Shown: positions 33,077 to 42,702 of the stretch, one piece after another | Numbering within the stretch: position 1 is the first letter of the stretch | Layout: the number at the start of each line of letters is the position of its first letter | Origin: an uncultured Alphaproteobacteria bacterium | GTDB taxonomy: Bacteria; Pseudomonadota; Alphaproteobacteria; Rhodospirillales; Rhodospirillaceae | DNA length: 64,000 nucleotides | Direction: 5' to 3' | Assembly (NCBI GenBank): GCA_900079695.1 | Contig: LT599022.1 | Span: 3,721,318-3,785,317, forward strand | Made by a program: the position numbers and the translations under genes | Notes under the pieces: generated by a model | Told to the model about the DNA's origin: nothing | The model's database searches: none | The model's input: only the letters and a program-made list of their open reading frames with translations

Positions 33077-34135
33077 TCAGTAGCCCGGGTCGGGCTTGCG
33101 CAGCGGCGGCAGTTCGTAGCCGTAGGGCAGCAGCGGCTGGTTGCGGCGCTCGGTTTCCGGGTCTTCCGCGCCGCGATAGAACGCCGAGGCGACCTGCTCG
33201 GCGTCGAGATTGCGCACGCCGGTGAGATCGGCGCCGGTGAGGTCGGCGCCGTCGAGCACCGCGCCCACCATTTCGGCCCCGGTGAGGGTCGCCCCGGCGA
33301 GCGAGGCTCCGGCGAGGTGGGCGTAGGAGAAGTCCGCGCCCTCGGCGTGGACCCAGGTGAGGTTGGCGTGTTCGAGATCGGCGTTGGCGAGGTTGGCTTC
33401 GAGCATCTGCACCTTGCGGAGGTCGGCCTTCTGCAACGTCGCCGAATCGAGGTGCGCGCCGTTCAGCAGCGCGCGCTGGAGGTTGACGCCGTCGAGCGCG
33501 GCGTAGCCGAGTGCGGCGCGGTTGAGGTTGCAGCCGGTCATGTTGGCGCCGGTGAATTCGGCGTGCTCCAGCACCGCGTCCTCGAGGATCGCGCCGGAGA
33601 GGTCGCAGTCCCAGAATTTCGCCTCGCTGGCGGAGAGGCGCACCGCCCGGCATTCGGCGAGGTCGGCGTCGGCAACCGAGGCGCGCACCAGATTCGCGCC
33701 TTCGAGGATCGCGCCGCGCAGGTTCGCGCCGGTGAGGTTGGCGTCGGCGAGCGCCGCGCCCGAGAGATCGGCGCCCGGCAGTTTCGCCCGCGCCATCCGC
33801 GCGCGCTTGAGCGAGGCGCGCGCCAGCGAGGTTCCGGCAAGGTTGGCGGTTTCGACGGCGGCGCCGTCGAGAACCAGATCGGAGAAATCCTGTTCCGCGA
33901 GCGGTGTGCGGTTCTGCGCCAGCCACGAGAGCGCCGCGGCCTGGCCGACGTCGGCGCGGTTGCCGCGCGCGGTGCGCAGGATCTGGCGCTTGGCTTCGGC
34001 GAGCGCGGTGCGGCGGCGGGTGGAATATTCGCGCCAGCGGCGATTGCCGCCGAGGACGACGAACGTTGCGGTGGCGATCGCGGCGACAACCAGCGCGCCG
34101 CCGATGATCCAGCCGATTTCAGCGGAGTCGGGCAT
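33077..34135 (-). CDS. Membrane-anchored pentapeptide-repeat protein
   Basis: A 352-aa protein with a single N-terminal membrane helix (about 6-28, GWIIGGALVVAAIATATFVVLGG) and a basic region. A long pentapeptide-repeat region (about 85-325) consists of A(D/N)LxxA units such as ADLSGAALADANLTGANLRGA, which folds into a right-handed beta helix. The role of such repeats is usually structural; some mimic DNA, but this one is membrane-linked. I start at MPDSAEIGW (34135), which gives a clean membrane anchor. It follows the terminase gene tail to tail with no spacer. Confidence 0.88.
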   Translation of the reverse strand: MPDSAEIGWIIGGALVVAAIATATFVVLGGNRRWREYSTRRRTALAEAKRQILRTARGNRADVGQAAALSWLAQNRTPLAEQDFSDLVLDGAAVETANLAGTSLARASLKRARMARAKLPGADLSGAALADANLTGANLRGAILEGANLVRASVADADLAECRAVRLSASEAKFWDCDLSGAILEDAVLEHAEFTGANMTGCNLNRAALGYAALDGVNLQRALLNGAHLDSATLQKADLRKVQMLEANLANADLEHANLTWVHAEGADFSYAHLAGASLAGATLTGAEMVGAVLDGADLTGADLTGVRNLDAEQVASAFYRGAEDPETERRNQPLLPYGYELPPLRKPDPGY

Positions 34136-34351
34136 CGGGAAACGCCTTTCATCGTCGGGGGTTGCGGCGACGCGGGACCCGGGCGGCCGCGCAAGTCGCC
34201 CCGCCCGCATCTCCCATCTTGTATCCATGCGGCTGATTTGAAAAGGAGAAATCTCCCCGCGCCGGCGTCCGCCGGGTGTGCGCTAACGCGTTGACTTCGC
34301 CCTCCGGCGGTGTTCGATTGGAGACACGGAATCCGAGAACCGGGGGAAGCC

Positions 34352-37279
34352 ATGACCACGCCTGCCGACACCGAAGACACGCTGCCGACCGAGGCGACGC
34401 CGACGCCCGAACCGCAGGCGGAGACGGAGGCGGAGCCGCCGCGCCCGCCGAAGCGCCGCTCCGAGCCGCTGCGCATCGAGCCCGCCGCGCCGCCGCTCGA
34501 ACCGGTCGCGCCGCCGCCGCCGCCGCGCTCGTCGCGGCCGTGGGCGGCGCTGGTGGGAACGGCGGTGTCGGGCGCCTGGCTGGCGGTGGTGGCGGTGTCG
34601 CTCTACCAGTCCGGGGTGCCGACCCTGTCCGGATCGTCGAGCCTGATCCCGTGGGAGCTTGCGGCGTTTTCGGCGGGCGTGGCGCTGCCGGTGGCGCTGG
34701 TGTGGCTGGTGGTCGCCTATCTCGACCGCGGCCGCCGCTTCGAGACCGAGGTCGCCGAGCTGCGCACCCTGATGCGCGAGATCGCCTACCCCTCGGGCGC
34801 GCACGAGGCGCGGGTGCGGGCGATCTCCGATTCGCTGCGCGCCCAGGCGCAGGATCTCAACGACGCCTCGCACCGCGCGGCGCAGCAGGTCGACGCGGTG
34901 CGCGCCGCGCTGCTCCGCCACACCGAGGATCTCGCCGCCGCCAGCACCCGCATCGAGACCGACACCGCCCAGGCGGTGGAGCTGTTCGGCCGCCACGTCG
35001 GCGAGCTTTCGGCTTCGGCGGAAACCGCGACCGAGCGCACCCGCGCCACCGCGGGCGAACTCGCCAAGGAGGCGCGGGCGCTGAAGGCGGTCTCCGACGA
35101 GACGCGTTCGGTCGGCGCCACCCTGGAGGCGATCCTGAGCGGCCAGTCGGAGGCGATGGCGGAGGCGACGCAGAGCCTGCGCGTCACCTCGGAGGCGGTT
35201 TCGCGCGAGGCCCGCAAGCAGGAGGAGACGCTCGCCCGCGCCGGCGAGGCCGCGCAGGCGCATGCCGAGCGCGTGACTCAGACGGTGCAGGCGCACGCCG
35301 AGACGCTCGACGCCACCGCCGCCCGGTCGGCGGAGCGCGTCGAGGTGATCGCGGCGGCGCTCTCCGACCGCGTCGCCGCGCTGGAGGCGCTGTTCCGCAA
35401 GCAGGAGGCGGATCTGATGCAGGCGTCCGAGACCCTCTCGGAGCAGACCGGCCGCATCACCGGCAGCCTCGGCAAGCAGGCGGCGCAGCTCAACCAGATC
35501 ACCGAGACCGTGCTCGACCGCGTCAAGATCGTCGAGGAAGGGCTCGAAATGCAGTCCCGCGAGCTCGCCTCCGCCTCGGATTCGGCGATGGCGCGGCTGC
35601 GCGCGGTGGGCGAGGCGTTCTCGCGCAAGGCGCAGGATCTGCTGGAATCGAGCGACCAGGCCGATGCCCGCATCGGCGCGGCGGTGGCGCGCTTCGGCGA
35701 GCACAGCCTCGCATTCCAGGATCAGGCGCGCGCGATCGGCGCGGAAAGCGCCCAGGCCGCGGGCGCGCTGGAGGCGCGCTGCAAATCGCTCGCCCAGGCG
35801 ATCGACGTGATCCAGGCGAAGGGCCAGGATACCGGCGTCCTGCTCAAGGACTACGCGGCCGAAATCAACCGCGACGCCGACCGCGCCGGAGCGATCGCCG
35901 AAACGATCCGCGATTCGCTGCGCAAGCAGGCGGACGAACTCGCCGACGTGGTGCAGCTCGTCGCCACCCAGTCGCGCCTCGGCGAGGCGTCGATGACGCA
36001 GCAGAGCCGCCATCTCAACGAAACCGCCAACGAGGTGATGGAGCGCATCCGCGGCATCAGCGACACCCTGCGCGCCTCCACCAACGAGTTGATCGGCGCG
36101 GCCTCCAAGGTGGGGTTCGAGCTGGAGGCGGTGGGCGAGGTGTTCCGCCAGCGCGGCAAGGACATGGGCGAGGCCGCCGAGGAGGCCGCCGGCCGCACCG
36201 TCACGGCGGGCGAGAAGCTGACCGCGCAGATCGCCCAGGTGCAGGGCGCGTCGGAAGCCTCGGTCGGCCGCCTCGGCGCGGCGATGGGCGAGGTGGCGCA
36301 GCAGGCGCAGCAGATCCGCGAGGTTACCGACGGCGCGCGCAGCCAAGTCGAGGAGGTGGGGGCGACGCTCGGCAAGCAGTCGGAGCAGGTCGGCCGCGTC
36401 GCCGGAGAGGCGCAGAAGGCGCTCACCGCGTTCGGCGGCGCGCTGCGCGAGCGCTCGGTGGAGTTCCTCAAGAACACCGACGAGGCGTCGAGCCGGGTGC
36501 GGGCGTTGGGCGACGCGCTTCACCAGATCGCGCGCGACTTCGACGACACCGCGGGCCGCAGCTCGGCGCAGGTGACGGTGGCGGGCGCGCGCCTCAAGGA
36601 GACGATCGAGCAGGTGGCGGTCACCACGTCGCGCATCAATCAGCAGATCGGCGAGGCGCGCGAGTCCTTCCGCGCCCAGGCCACCGACCTCGCGGGCAGC
36701 GCCGACGTGACGGTGGAGAAGGTCAAGGCGCTGATCGACACGGTGCGGCAGAAGGCGGGCGACATGGCCGCCACCGGCGACCTGTTGGAAACCCGCGCGC
36801 ACAAGCTCGCCGCGCTGCTGGACCAGAAGACCAAGGCGATCATCAGCATTTCCGAGGATGCCGAGGCGCGGGTCAAGGCGCTCGAGGCGCAGAAGGCCGA
36901 CGTCGAGAGCGACCAGTTCCTGCGCGACGCGGCGCAGGTGATCGAACGGCTGCAGGCGATCTCGGTGGACATCACCCGCGCCTTCCAGCCCGCCGTCGAG
37001 GAAGACCTGTGGAAGCGCTACCACCGCGGCGATCAGGGGGCGTTCCTGCGCCACCTCACCCGCTCGCTCACCAAGGCGCAGATGCAGGACATCAAGGACC
37101 GCTTCGAGCAGGACGCCGAGTTCCGCGGTTTCGTCACCCGCTATCTGTCGGAGTTCGAGGCGCTGACGGCGCGGGTGCGGCGCTCCGACCGGTCCGACGT
37201 GCTCACCGCGGTGCTGACCGGCTCGGATATCGGCCGCGTCTACATGACCCTCGCGAAGGCGCTCGGCCGGATCGACTGA
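34352..37279 (+). CDS. Large coiled-coil membrane protein, TipN-like architecture
   Basis: A 975-aa protein. The N-terminal about 55 residues are Pro/Glu-rich; two membrane helices follow (about 60-85 and about 100-130, ending AYLDRGRRFETEVAEL). Then comes about 750 residues of nearly continuous coiled coil rich in Ala, Glu, Gln and Arg. A C-terminal globular part (VIERLQAISVDITRAFQPAVEEDLWKRYHRGDQGAFLRHLTRSL) ends the protein. Two N-terminal helices plus a long coiled coil match Caulobacter TipN, a pole-marking protein; sequence-level homology is not established here. ATG 34352 follows GGGGGAAG. It ends at a strong terminator. Confidence 0.75.
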   Translation: MTTPADTEDTLPTEATPTPEPQAETEAEPPRPPKRRSEPLRIEPAAPPLEPVAPPPPPRSSRPWAALVGTAVSGAWLAVVAVSLYQSGVPTLSGSSSLIPWELAAFSAGVALPVALVWLVVAYLDRGRRFETEVAELRTLMREIAYPSGAHEARVRAISDSLRAQAQDLNDASHRAAQQVDAVRAALLRHTEDLAAASTRIETDTAQAVELFGRHVGELSASAETATERTRATAGELAKEARALKAVSDETRSVGATLEAILSGQSEAMAEATQSLRVTSEAVSREARKQEETLARAGEAAQAHAERVTQTVQAHAETLDATAARSAERVEVIAAALSDRVAALEALFRKQEADLMQASETLSEQTGRITGSLGKQAAQLNQITETVLDRVKIVEEGLEMQSRELASASDSAMARLRAVGEAFSRKAQDLLESSDQADARIGAAVARFGEHSLAFQDQARAIGAESAQAAGALEARCKSLAQAIDVIQAKGQDTGVLLKDYAAEINRDADRAGAIAETIRDSLRKQADELADVVQLVATQSRLGEASMTQQSRHLNETANEVMERIRGISDTLRASTNELIGAASKVGFELEAVGEVFRQRGKDMGEAAEEAAGRTVTAGEKLTAQIAQVQGASEASVGRLGAAMGEVAQQAQQIREVTDGARSQVEEVGATLGKQSEQVGRVAGEAQKALTAFGGALRERSVEFLKNTDEASSRVRALGDALHQIARDFDDTAGRSSAQVTVAGARLKETIEQVAVTTSRINQQIGEARESFRAQATDLAGSADVTVEKVKALIDTVRQKAGDMAATGDLLETRAHKLAALLDQKTKAIISISEDAEARVKALEAQKADVESDQFLRDAAQVIERLQAISVDITRAFQPAVEEDLWKRYHRGDQGAFLRHLTRSLTKAQMQDIKDRFEQDAEFRGFVTRYLSEFEALTARVRRSDRSDVLTAVLTGSDIGRVYMTLAKALGRID

Positions 37280-37298
37280 GCGGGAGCGTCAACCGATA

Positions 37299-37331
37299 CG
37301 GGACCCGGGGAAGGGTTTTCCCCGGGTCCCG
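37299..37331 (+). terminator. Intrinsic terminator
   Basis: A perfect 14-bp stem: CGGGACCCGGGGAA (37299-37312) with its complement (37318-37331) and a 5-nt loop. It is followed by TTCGTTTGC, a short T-rich stretch. Confidence 0.85.
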
Positions 37332-37482
37332 TTCGTTTGCGGGCGAAGTAGGGCAGGGTTGCGGTTTTTCAAGGGGTGTCTCGACACATTCCAATTGACG
37401 CGATCGGGGAAAGCGGCAGCATAGCCTCGTCCGCGGGCGATTCGCTCCAAGCCCGCTTCCCGACCTCCAAGGACGATCGACG

Positions 37483-38826
37483 ATGCCCTCCTTCGACACC
37501 GACCGCGACACGCGTCTCAAGTTCCTCAATATCGATTCCGCCGCGGTGGCGTATCTGAGGGAGGCCTGGCCGATCGTTCGCCCGGTGATCCGTCCGGCGC
37601 TCGACGCGTTCTACGCCCATCTTCAGACCTTTCCCCAACTGGCGCGGATGTTCTCCGGGCCGGAGATGATCGAGCACCTGAAGCAGGCTCAGGAGAGGCA
37701 TTGGGGCAACCTCTTCAAGGGCACCTTCGACGACGCGTTCATGGCCGGGGTGATGGCGGTGGGCGCGGCCCACGCCCGGATCGGTCTCGAACCGCGCTGG
37801 TACGTCGGCGGTTATTCGCTGGTGCTGGCCCGCCTGCTCGACGCCGTCGACCGCGCGTGCAAGCACCGCGCCGAACGCCGCCGCGCGCTCGTCCAGGCGG
37901 TGACCCAGGCGGTGTTTCTCGACATGGATCTCTCGATTTCGGTCTACGCCGAGCTCACCAAGGCCCGCCTGCTCGAGCGCGAACACAAGCTCGAGGAGAT
38001 GATCCTGGCGTTCGACAAGCACGTCGGCGAGGCGCTCGGCGAAGTCGGTGCGGCGCTCGGCAAGGTCGAGGCGGGGGCGACCCGCGTCGCCGAGGTGGCG
38101 AGCGAGACGACGACGCGCGCCAGCACCGTGGCCGCCGCCGCCGAGCAGGCGACCGCCAACGCCAACGCGGTGGCCGCCGCCACCGGGCAGCTCTCGGCGG
38201 CGATCGACGAGATTTCCGAACGTCTGGTCAACGCCAACGAGGTGGCGCGGGGCGCGGTGGACCAGTCGCACACGGTGGAGACGGCGATGGCGGCGCTCGC
38301 CACCGCGGGCGGCCGTATCGGCGAGGTGGCGAAGCTGATCCAGGATATCGCCAGCCAGACCAACCTGCTGGCGTTGAACGCGACGATCGAGGCGGCGCGC
38401 GCGGGCGAGGCGGGCAAGGGGTTCGCGGTGGTGGCGGGGGAGGTGAAGAACCTCGCCAACCAGACCGCGCACGCGACCGAGGACATCGCCCGGCAGATCG
38501 ACGACATCCGTACCGCCACCGACGCCACCGGCCACGCGATCGACGGCATCGTCGAAATGATCAACAAGCTCGGCGAGGACACCACCGCGATTTCCGCCGC
38601 GATCGAGGAGCAATCCGCCGCGACCCGCGAGATCGCCCGCAACGTCGCCGAGGCGGTGCGCGGCACCAAGGACGTGTCGGTCAACATCGTCGCGGTGAGC
38701 GGCAACGCCGATCAGACCGGGCAAGTCTCGGAGGACTCGCGGCGCTCGGTGGCGCAGCTGGTCGCCACCACCGACGGCCTGCGCCGGGAGATAGAGTCTT
38801 TCCTCGGCCGGGTGCGCGAGGCCTGA
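37483..38826 (+). CDS. Globin-coupled methyl-accepting chemotaxis protein (HemAT-like)
   Basis: A 447-aa soluble chemoreceptor. The N-terminal sensor globin (about 10-170) aligns by eye with Bacillus HemAT: distal Tyr44 (DAFY), His73 (ERHWGNLF), proximal haem ligand His97 (AAHARIGL) and Trp106 (PRWYVGGY). The C-terminal part is an MCP signalling domain with the hairpin tip [30 protein letters not shown]. There is no membrane segment. It should sense oxygen and feed CheA. A 124-bp stretch of the signalling tip is identical at DNA level to the receptor gene at 54666. Confidence 0.93.
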   Translation: MPSFDTDRDTRLKFLNIDSAAVAYLREAWPIVRPVIRPALDAFYAHLQTFPQLARMFSGPEMIEHLKQAQERHWGNLFKGTFDDAFMAGVMAVGAAHARIGLEPRWYVGGYSLVLARLLDAVDRACKHRAERRRALVQAVTQAVFLDMDLSISVYAELTKARLLEREHKLEEMILAFDKHVGEALGEVGAALGKVEAGATRVAEVASETTTRASTVAAAAEQATANANAVAAATGQLSAAIDEISERLVNANEVARGAVDQSHTVETAMAALATAGGRIGEVAKLIQDIASQTNLLALNATIEAARAGEAGKGFAVVAGEVKNLANQTAHATEDIARQIDDIRTATDATGHAIDGIVEMINKLGEDTTAISAAIEEQSAATREIARNVAEAVRGTKDVSVNIVAVSGNADQTGQVSEDSRRSVAQLVATTDGLRREIESFLGRVREA

Positions 38827-38832
38827 CGGCGC

Positions 38833-39675
38833 TTACGGCGCCTCGGCGACCACCGCCTGACGCTGCGCGCCGAGGCCCTCGACCGATGCCTCGACGACGT
38901 CGCCGGGCTTGAGGAACAGCTTGCGCCCCAGGCCCACGCCCGCGGGGGTGCCGGTGGCGACGATGTCGCCCGGCAGCAGGCGCAGGAAGCGGCTCAGATA
39001 CGCGATCAGGAATCGCACCGGAAAGATCATCTGGTCGGTGTTGCTGTCCTGCATCGTCTCGCCGTTGAGCACCATCCGCACCGCCAGCTTCTGCGGGTCG
39101 GGCACCGCGTCGGCGGTGACGAGATACGGCCCGATCGGGCAGAACCCCGGCGCGGACTTGCCCTTGCCCCACTGCCCCTGGTGCTTGAACTGGTGGTCGC
39201 GCTCGGAGACGTCGTTGAGCGTCACGTAGCCGGCGACGTGGTCGAGCGCGTGCGCCTCGTCGACGTTGTGGGCGGCGGTGCCGATCACGACGCCGAGCTC
39301 CGCCTCCCAGTCGAGGCGCTGCGCCCCCTTGGGGAAGTAGATCGGGTCGTTGGGGCCGCACAGGCTGCCGGTGTGCTTGAAGAACAGGATCGGCTCGGGC
39401 GGCGGCTCGCCCTTGGTCTCGCGCGCATGGTCGGCGTAGTTCAGGCCGATTCCCATGATGTTGCCGACCCGCGTCACCGGGGCACCCAGGCGCGGGTGGC
39501 CGCCGACCTCGGGCAGGGTTTCGGGGTCGGTGGCGCGGATCCGCGCCAGGCACTCGGGCGCGAGCGCCGCCGGGTCGAGATCGTGCACCAGCCCGGCGAG
39601 ATCGCGGATGGTTCCGTCGGTGTGCAGCAGGCCCGGTTTCTCGTGGCCGGGCAGTCCGTAACGCAGCAGGCGCAT
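38833..39675 (-). CDS. Fumarylacetoacetate hydrolase-family protein
   Basis: A 280-aa member of the FAH superfamily (hydrolases, decarboxylases and isomerases of beta-keto acids, many in aromatic-ring cleavage). Metal ligands Glu124 and Glu126 (DWEAELGVVIG) and Asp155 (TLNDVSERD) are present, as is IGLNYADHARE. The substrate is not identifiable. It forms a leftward pair with the universal stress gene (24 bp apart) and converges on the globin-coupled receptor gene. Confidence 0.9.
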   Translation of the reverse strand: MRLLRYGLPGHEKPGLLHTDGTIRDLAGLVHDLDPAALAPECLARIRATDPETLPEVGGHPRLGAPVTRVGNIMGIGLNYADHARETKGEPPPEPILFFKHTGSLCGPNDPIYFPKGAQRLDWEAELGVVIGTAAHNVDEAHALDHVAGYVTLNDVSERDHQFKHQGQWGKGKSAPGFCPIGPYLVTADAVPDPQKLAVRMVLNGETMQDSNTDQMIFPVRFLIAYLSRFLRLLPGDIVATGTPAGVGLGRKLFLKPGDVVEASVEGLGAQRQAVVAEAP

Positions 39676-39699
39676 GCGCTCTCTCCATGGCTGGATGGG

Positions 39700-40215
39700 T
39701 CAGTAGAGGGTCAGGGTGCGGATTTCTTCGGAATTGAGAACGCCGGGGATGATCGTGATCGGCACGTGGACGCGCCGCAGGTCCTTGCCCATCAGCGACG
39801 AGATCAGCGGTCCCGGGCCGCCTTTGCCGGTATCCGCGCCGAGCACCAGCACGTGCACCGTCTCGGTGTCGAGGAACTTCAGCAGCTCCTCGCGGCGGTC
39901 GCCCTCGCGCAGGTGGATGATCGGCATCTTGCCGGAAATCTCGTGAATCCGGTCGGCGTAGGATTGCAGCAGGGCCTCCGCGTCCTTGCGGCGGTCCTCG
40001 CGCATCACGTCGCCGACGAACATGAAGTGCTCGAACTCCACCGGCGGGATGACGTAGAGCATCGCCACCCGGCCGTTGGAGCGCTTCGCCCGCAGGCAGG
40101 CGTATTCCAGGGCCGGTTTCAACTCGTCGGTGTCGTCGATCACCACCAGAAAGATGCGGCCCATCTCCGGCGCGGCGGCCGGACCGGGCGGCGTTTCCGA
40201 ATCCTCGGGCGTCAT
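39700..40215 (-). CDS. Universal stress protein family
   Basis: A 171-aa UspA-fold protein. It has an extra Pro-rich N-terminal tail, then IFLVVIDDTDELKPALEYACLRAK, the middle LYVIPPV, and the C-terminal HVLVLGADTGKGGPGPLISSLMGKDLRRVHVPITIIPG corresponding to the nucleotide-binding GxxGxxxxG(S/T) loop. Function: stress-related nucleotide-binding protein, target unknown. It heads the leftward pair with the FAH-family gene. Confidence 0.88.
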   Translation of the reverse strand: MTPEDSETPPGPAAAPEMGRIFLVVIDDTDELKPALEYACLRAKRSNGRVAMLYVIPPVEFEHFMFVGDVMREDRRKDAEALLQSYADRIHEISGKMPIIHLREGDRREELLKFLDTETVHVLVLGADTGKGGPGPLISSLMGKDLRRVHVPITIIPGVLNSEEIRTLTLY

Positions 40216-40357
40216 CGTCGTGCTCCCTGATGTGGCCCGTCAACAATGCGCCATCGGGGCGGGGGTTTTCAACGCCCGTCGTGTCGGCCGGGTTGGCAAC
40301 CTCCGGCGGGCGCGCGATAGTGGAGGCCGCAACGCTTTCCCGGAGGGAGGCCGGACC

Positions 40358-41515
40358 ATGCAGAAATTCACCTACGCCAACCCCACGCGCATTCTCTTCG
40401 GCGCCGGACAGATCGCCGCGATCGCCGGGGAGATTCCCGCCGCGGCCCGGGTGCTGGTCACCTACGGCGGCGGCAGCATCAAGGCCAACGGCGTCTACGA
40501 TCAGGTGATGGCGGCGCTCGCGGGGCGCGCCGTCGCCGAGTTCGGCGGCATCGAGCCCAACCCCACCTGCGAAACCATGATGAAGGCCGCGGAGATCGCG
40601 CGCGCCGAGGGCTCCGACTTCATCCTCGCGGTCGGCGGCGGCTCGGTGGCGGACGGCTCGAAGTTCCTCGCGGCGGCGCTCGAATCCGACGCCGCCGACC
40701 CGTGGGACCTCGTGACCGGCAAGGCGAAGATCACCGGCGCGGTGCCGCTCGGCGTGGTGCTGACCCTCCCCGCCACCGGCTCGGAGAGCAACTGCGCCGC
40801 GGTGATCACCCACAAGGGCCGGGGCGCGAAGCTCGCCTTCGTCCACCCGGCGGTGTTCCCGGCGTTCGCGGTGCTCGACCCCGAGACCACCCGCAGCCTG
40901 CCGCCGCGCCAGGTGGCCAACGGCGTCGCCGACGCGTTCGTCCACGTGATCGAGCAATATCTTACCCGCCCGGCGGGCGGCATGGTGCAGGACGCCTACG
41001 CCGAGGCGCTGCTGCGCACCCTGATCGCGGTGGGGCCGAAGACCCTCGCCGATCCCGCCGACGCCGACGCCCGAGCCAACCTGATGTGGGCCGCCAATCA
41101 GGCCCTCAACGGCCTGATCGCGGTGGGCGTGCCGCAGGACTGGTCGACCCACATGATCGGCCACGAGCTCACCGCCCTCTACGGCATCGACCACGCGCGC
41201 TCGCTCACCATCGTTCTACCGTCGCTGATGCGGGTGCGCCTCGCGGCGAAGCGCGACAAGCTCGCGCAGTACGCGGCCGAGGTCTGGGGGCTGCGGGACG
41301 GTCCCGCCGACGCGCGGATCGAGAGCGCGATCCTCAAGACCGAGGCGTTCTTCCGCGCCCTCGGCATGCCGGTCCGCCTCGCCGACGGCCGCATCGGCAA
41401 GGACGCCGCCGACAAGGTCGCCGCCAATCTCGAAGCCCACGGCCTCACCGCGCTCGGCGAGGACGAAGGGGTGACCCCCGAGATCGCGCGCAAGGTGCTG
41501 ATCGCCGCCGCCTGA
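40358..41515 (+). CDS. Iron-containing alcohol dehydrogenase, YqhD-like NADP-dependent aldehyde reductase
   Basis: A 385-aa group III dehydrogenase. It opens FTYANPTRILFGAGQIA, the YqhD/butanol-dehydrogenase form. Metal ligands equivalent to E. coli YqhD are visible: Asp192, His196, His265 and His279. The nucleotide-binding loop is AVGGGSVAD. E. coli YqhD detoxifies short aldehydes with NADPH. ATG 40358 has GGGAGG 8 bp upstream. The CDF transporter gene follows 11 bp later, so the two are likely co-transcribed. Confidence 0.9.
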   Translation: MQKFTYANPTRILFGAGQIAAIAGEIPAAARVLVTYGGGSIKANGVYDQVMAALAGRAVAEFGGIEPNPTCETMMKAAEIARAEGSDFILAVGGGSVADGSKFLAAALESDAADPWDLVTGKAKITGAVPLGVVLTLPATGSESNCAAVITHKGRGAKLAFVHPAVFPAFAVLDPETTRSLPPRQVANGVADAFVHVIEQYLTRPAGGMVQDAYAEALLRTLIAVGPKTLADPADADARANLMWAANQALNGLIAVGVPQDWSTHMIGHELTALYGIDHARSLTIVLPSLMRVRLAAKRDKLAQYAAEVWGLRDGPADARIESAILKTEAFFRALGMPVRLADGRIGKDAADKVAANLEAHGLTALGEDEGVTPEIARKVLIAAA

Positions 41516-41526
41516 GGAGACCTCCG

Positions 41527-42477
41527 ATGCACCACAGCACCCTCGGCGGTCTCCGCCACGATCACGTCTTCGGACAGGACCGGGAGACCGGCGCGGAACG
41601 CCGGGTGCGCTGGGTGGTGGCGATTACCGCCGCGGTGATGGGTGTGGAGATCGCCGCCGGTCTTGCCTTCGGTTCGATGGCGCTGCTCGCCGACGGCCTC
41701 CACATGGCGACCCACGCGCTCGCGCTCGGCCTCGCGGCGGCGGCCTACTTCGTCACCCGCCGCCGCGCCGCCGACGCGCGCTTCTCCTTCGGCACCGGCA
41801 AGGTCAACGCGCTCGCCGGGTTCGCCTCGGCGCTGTTCCTGCTCGGCGTCGCGGTGGCGATGACGTGGGAGAGCGTCGCCCGCTGGATGAACCCGGTGGC
41901 GATCGCCTACGGTCAGGCGATCGCGGTCGCCGTCGTCGGCCTGGTCGTCAATCTCGCCTCGATGCTGCTGCTCGGCGATCACGACCATGAGCACCATGAT
42001 CACGCGCACGATCGCCATCATCATCATCACGACCACGATCATGAGGATACCAACCGCCGCGCCGCCTACGTCCACGTTCTCGCCGACGCCCTCACCTCGG
42101 TGCTCGCGATCGCCGCGCTCGCGGCCGGCTGGGGGTTCGGTGCGGCGTGGCTCGATCCGCTGGTCGCGATCCTCGGCGCGGCGCTGATCGTCCGTTGGGC
42201 GGTCGGCCTGCTCAGGGACGCGGGCGGCATTCTCCTCGACCTCCAGGGACCCGCCGATCTGCGCGACCGTGTCCGCGACGCGCTGATGAGCGACGGCGAC
42301 GCCGAGGTGCCCGATCTCCATCTCTGGAGCATCGGCGTCGGCCGCTACGCCGCGGTGATCACCGTCATCGCCTACCGTCCCCTCACTCCGGAGGCCTACA
42401 AGGCGCGGCTCGCCGGAATGCCCGAACTCGTCCACACCGCCATCGAAATCCACGCCTGCCCCGGCCCGCACGGGTGA
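41527..42477 (+). CDS. Cation diffusion facilitator family metal exporter (DmeF-like)
   Basis: A 316-aa CDF transporter with six helices. It has a short cytoplasmic N-terminus containing HHSTLGGLRHDHVFG, typical of the DmeF (Co/Ni) group. A strongly His/Asp-rich loop (about residues 153-177, with HHHHHDHDHE) sits between helices 4 and 5. The metal-site motif GLHMATHALALG is in helix 2 and ADALTSVLAI in helix 5. It exports divalent metal from the cytoplasm; which metal is inferred only by subgroup. It ends just before the CRISPR leader. Confidence 0.9.
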   Translation: MHHSTLGGLRHDHVFGQDRETGAERRVRWVVAITAAVMGVEIAAGLAFGSMALLADGLHMATHALALGLAAAAYFVTRRRAADARFSFGTGKVNALAGFASALFLLGVAVAMTWESVARWMNPVAIAYGQAIAVAVVGLVVNLASMLLLGDHDHEHHDHAHDRHHHHHDHDHEDTNRRAAYVHVLADALTSVLAIAALAAGWGFGAAWLDPLVAILGAALIVRWAVGLLRDAGGILLDLQGPADLRDRVRDALMSDGDAEVPDLHLWSIGVGRYAAVITVIAYRPLTPEAYKARLAGMPELVHTAIEIHACPGPHG

Positions 42478-42702
42478 AGGAAGCCGGTACGGCCGGACCC
42501 GCGATCGGGGGCGCTCGCCGGGTCCGCGAACCTCAAGCGCCCAGCCCCGGCCCGGCAGGTTCGCGATCGCTCTTGGACTTTGTGAAACCACGGGAATACG
42601 CCCACGGACGACCGGCCGGGCAACGGCGGAGCCGCCCGACCCCCGACGTTCGCGCAAACTTCGTGATTTCCCCTTGTGCCGCCACGCGCTAGGCTCCCAG
42701 CC
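42478..42702 (+). promoter_or_regulatory. CRISPR leader region
   Basis: A 225-bp non-coding stretch upstream of the first repeat. It is called the leader because the adjoining repeats are uniform whereas those at the far right are degenerate. It includes an 8-bp stem (42494-42501 with 42519-42526) that could end the CDF transcript, and a locally less GC-rich patch around 42570-42600 and 42655-42680. No clear -10/-35 seen. Confidence 0.55.
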
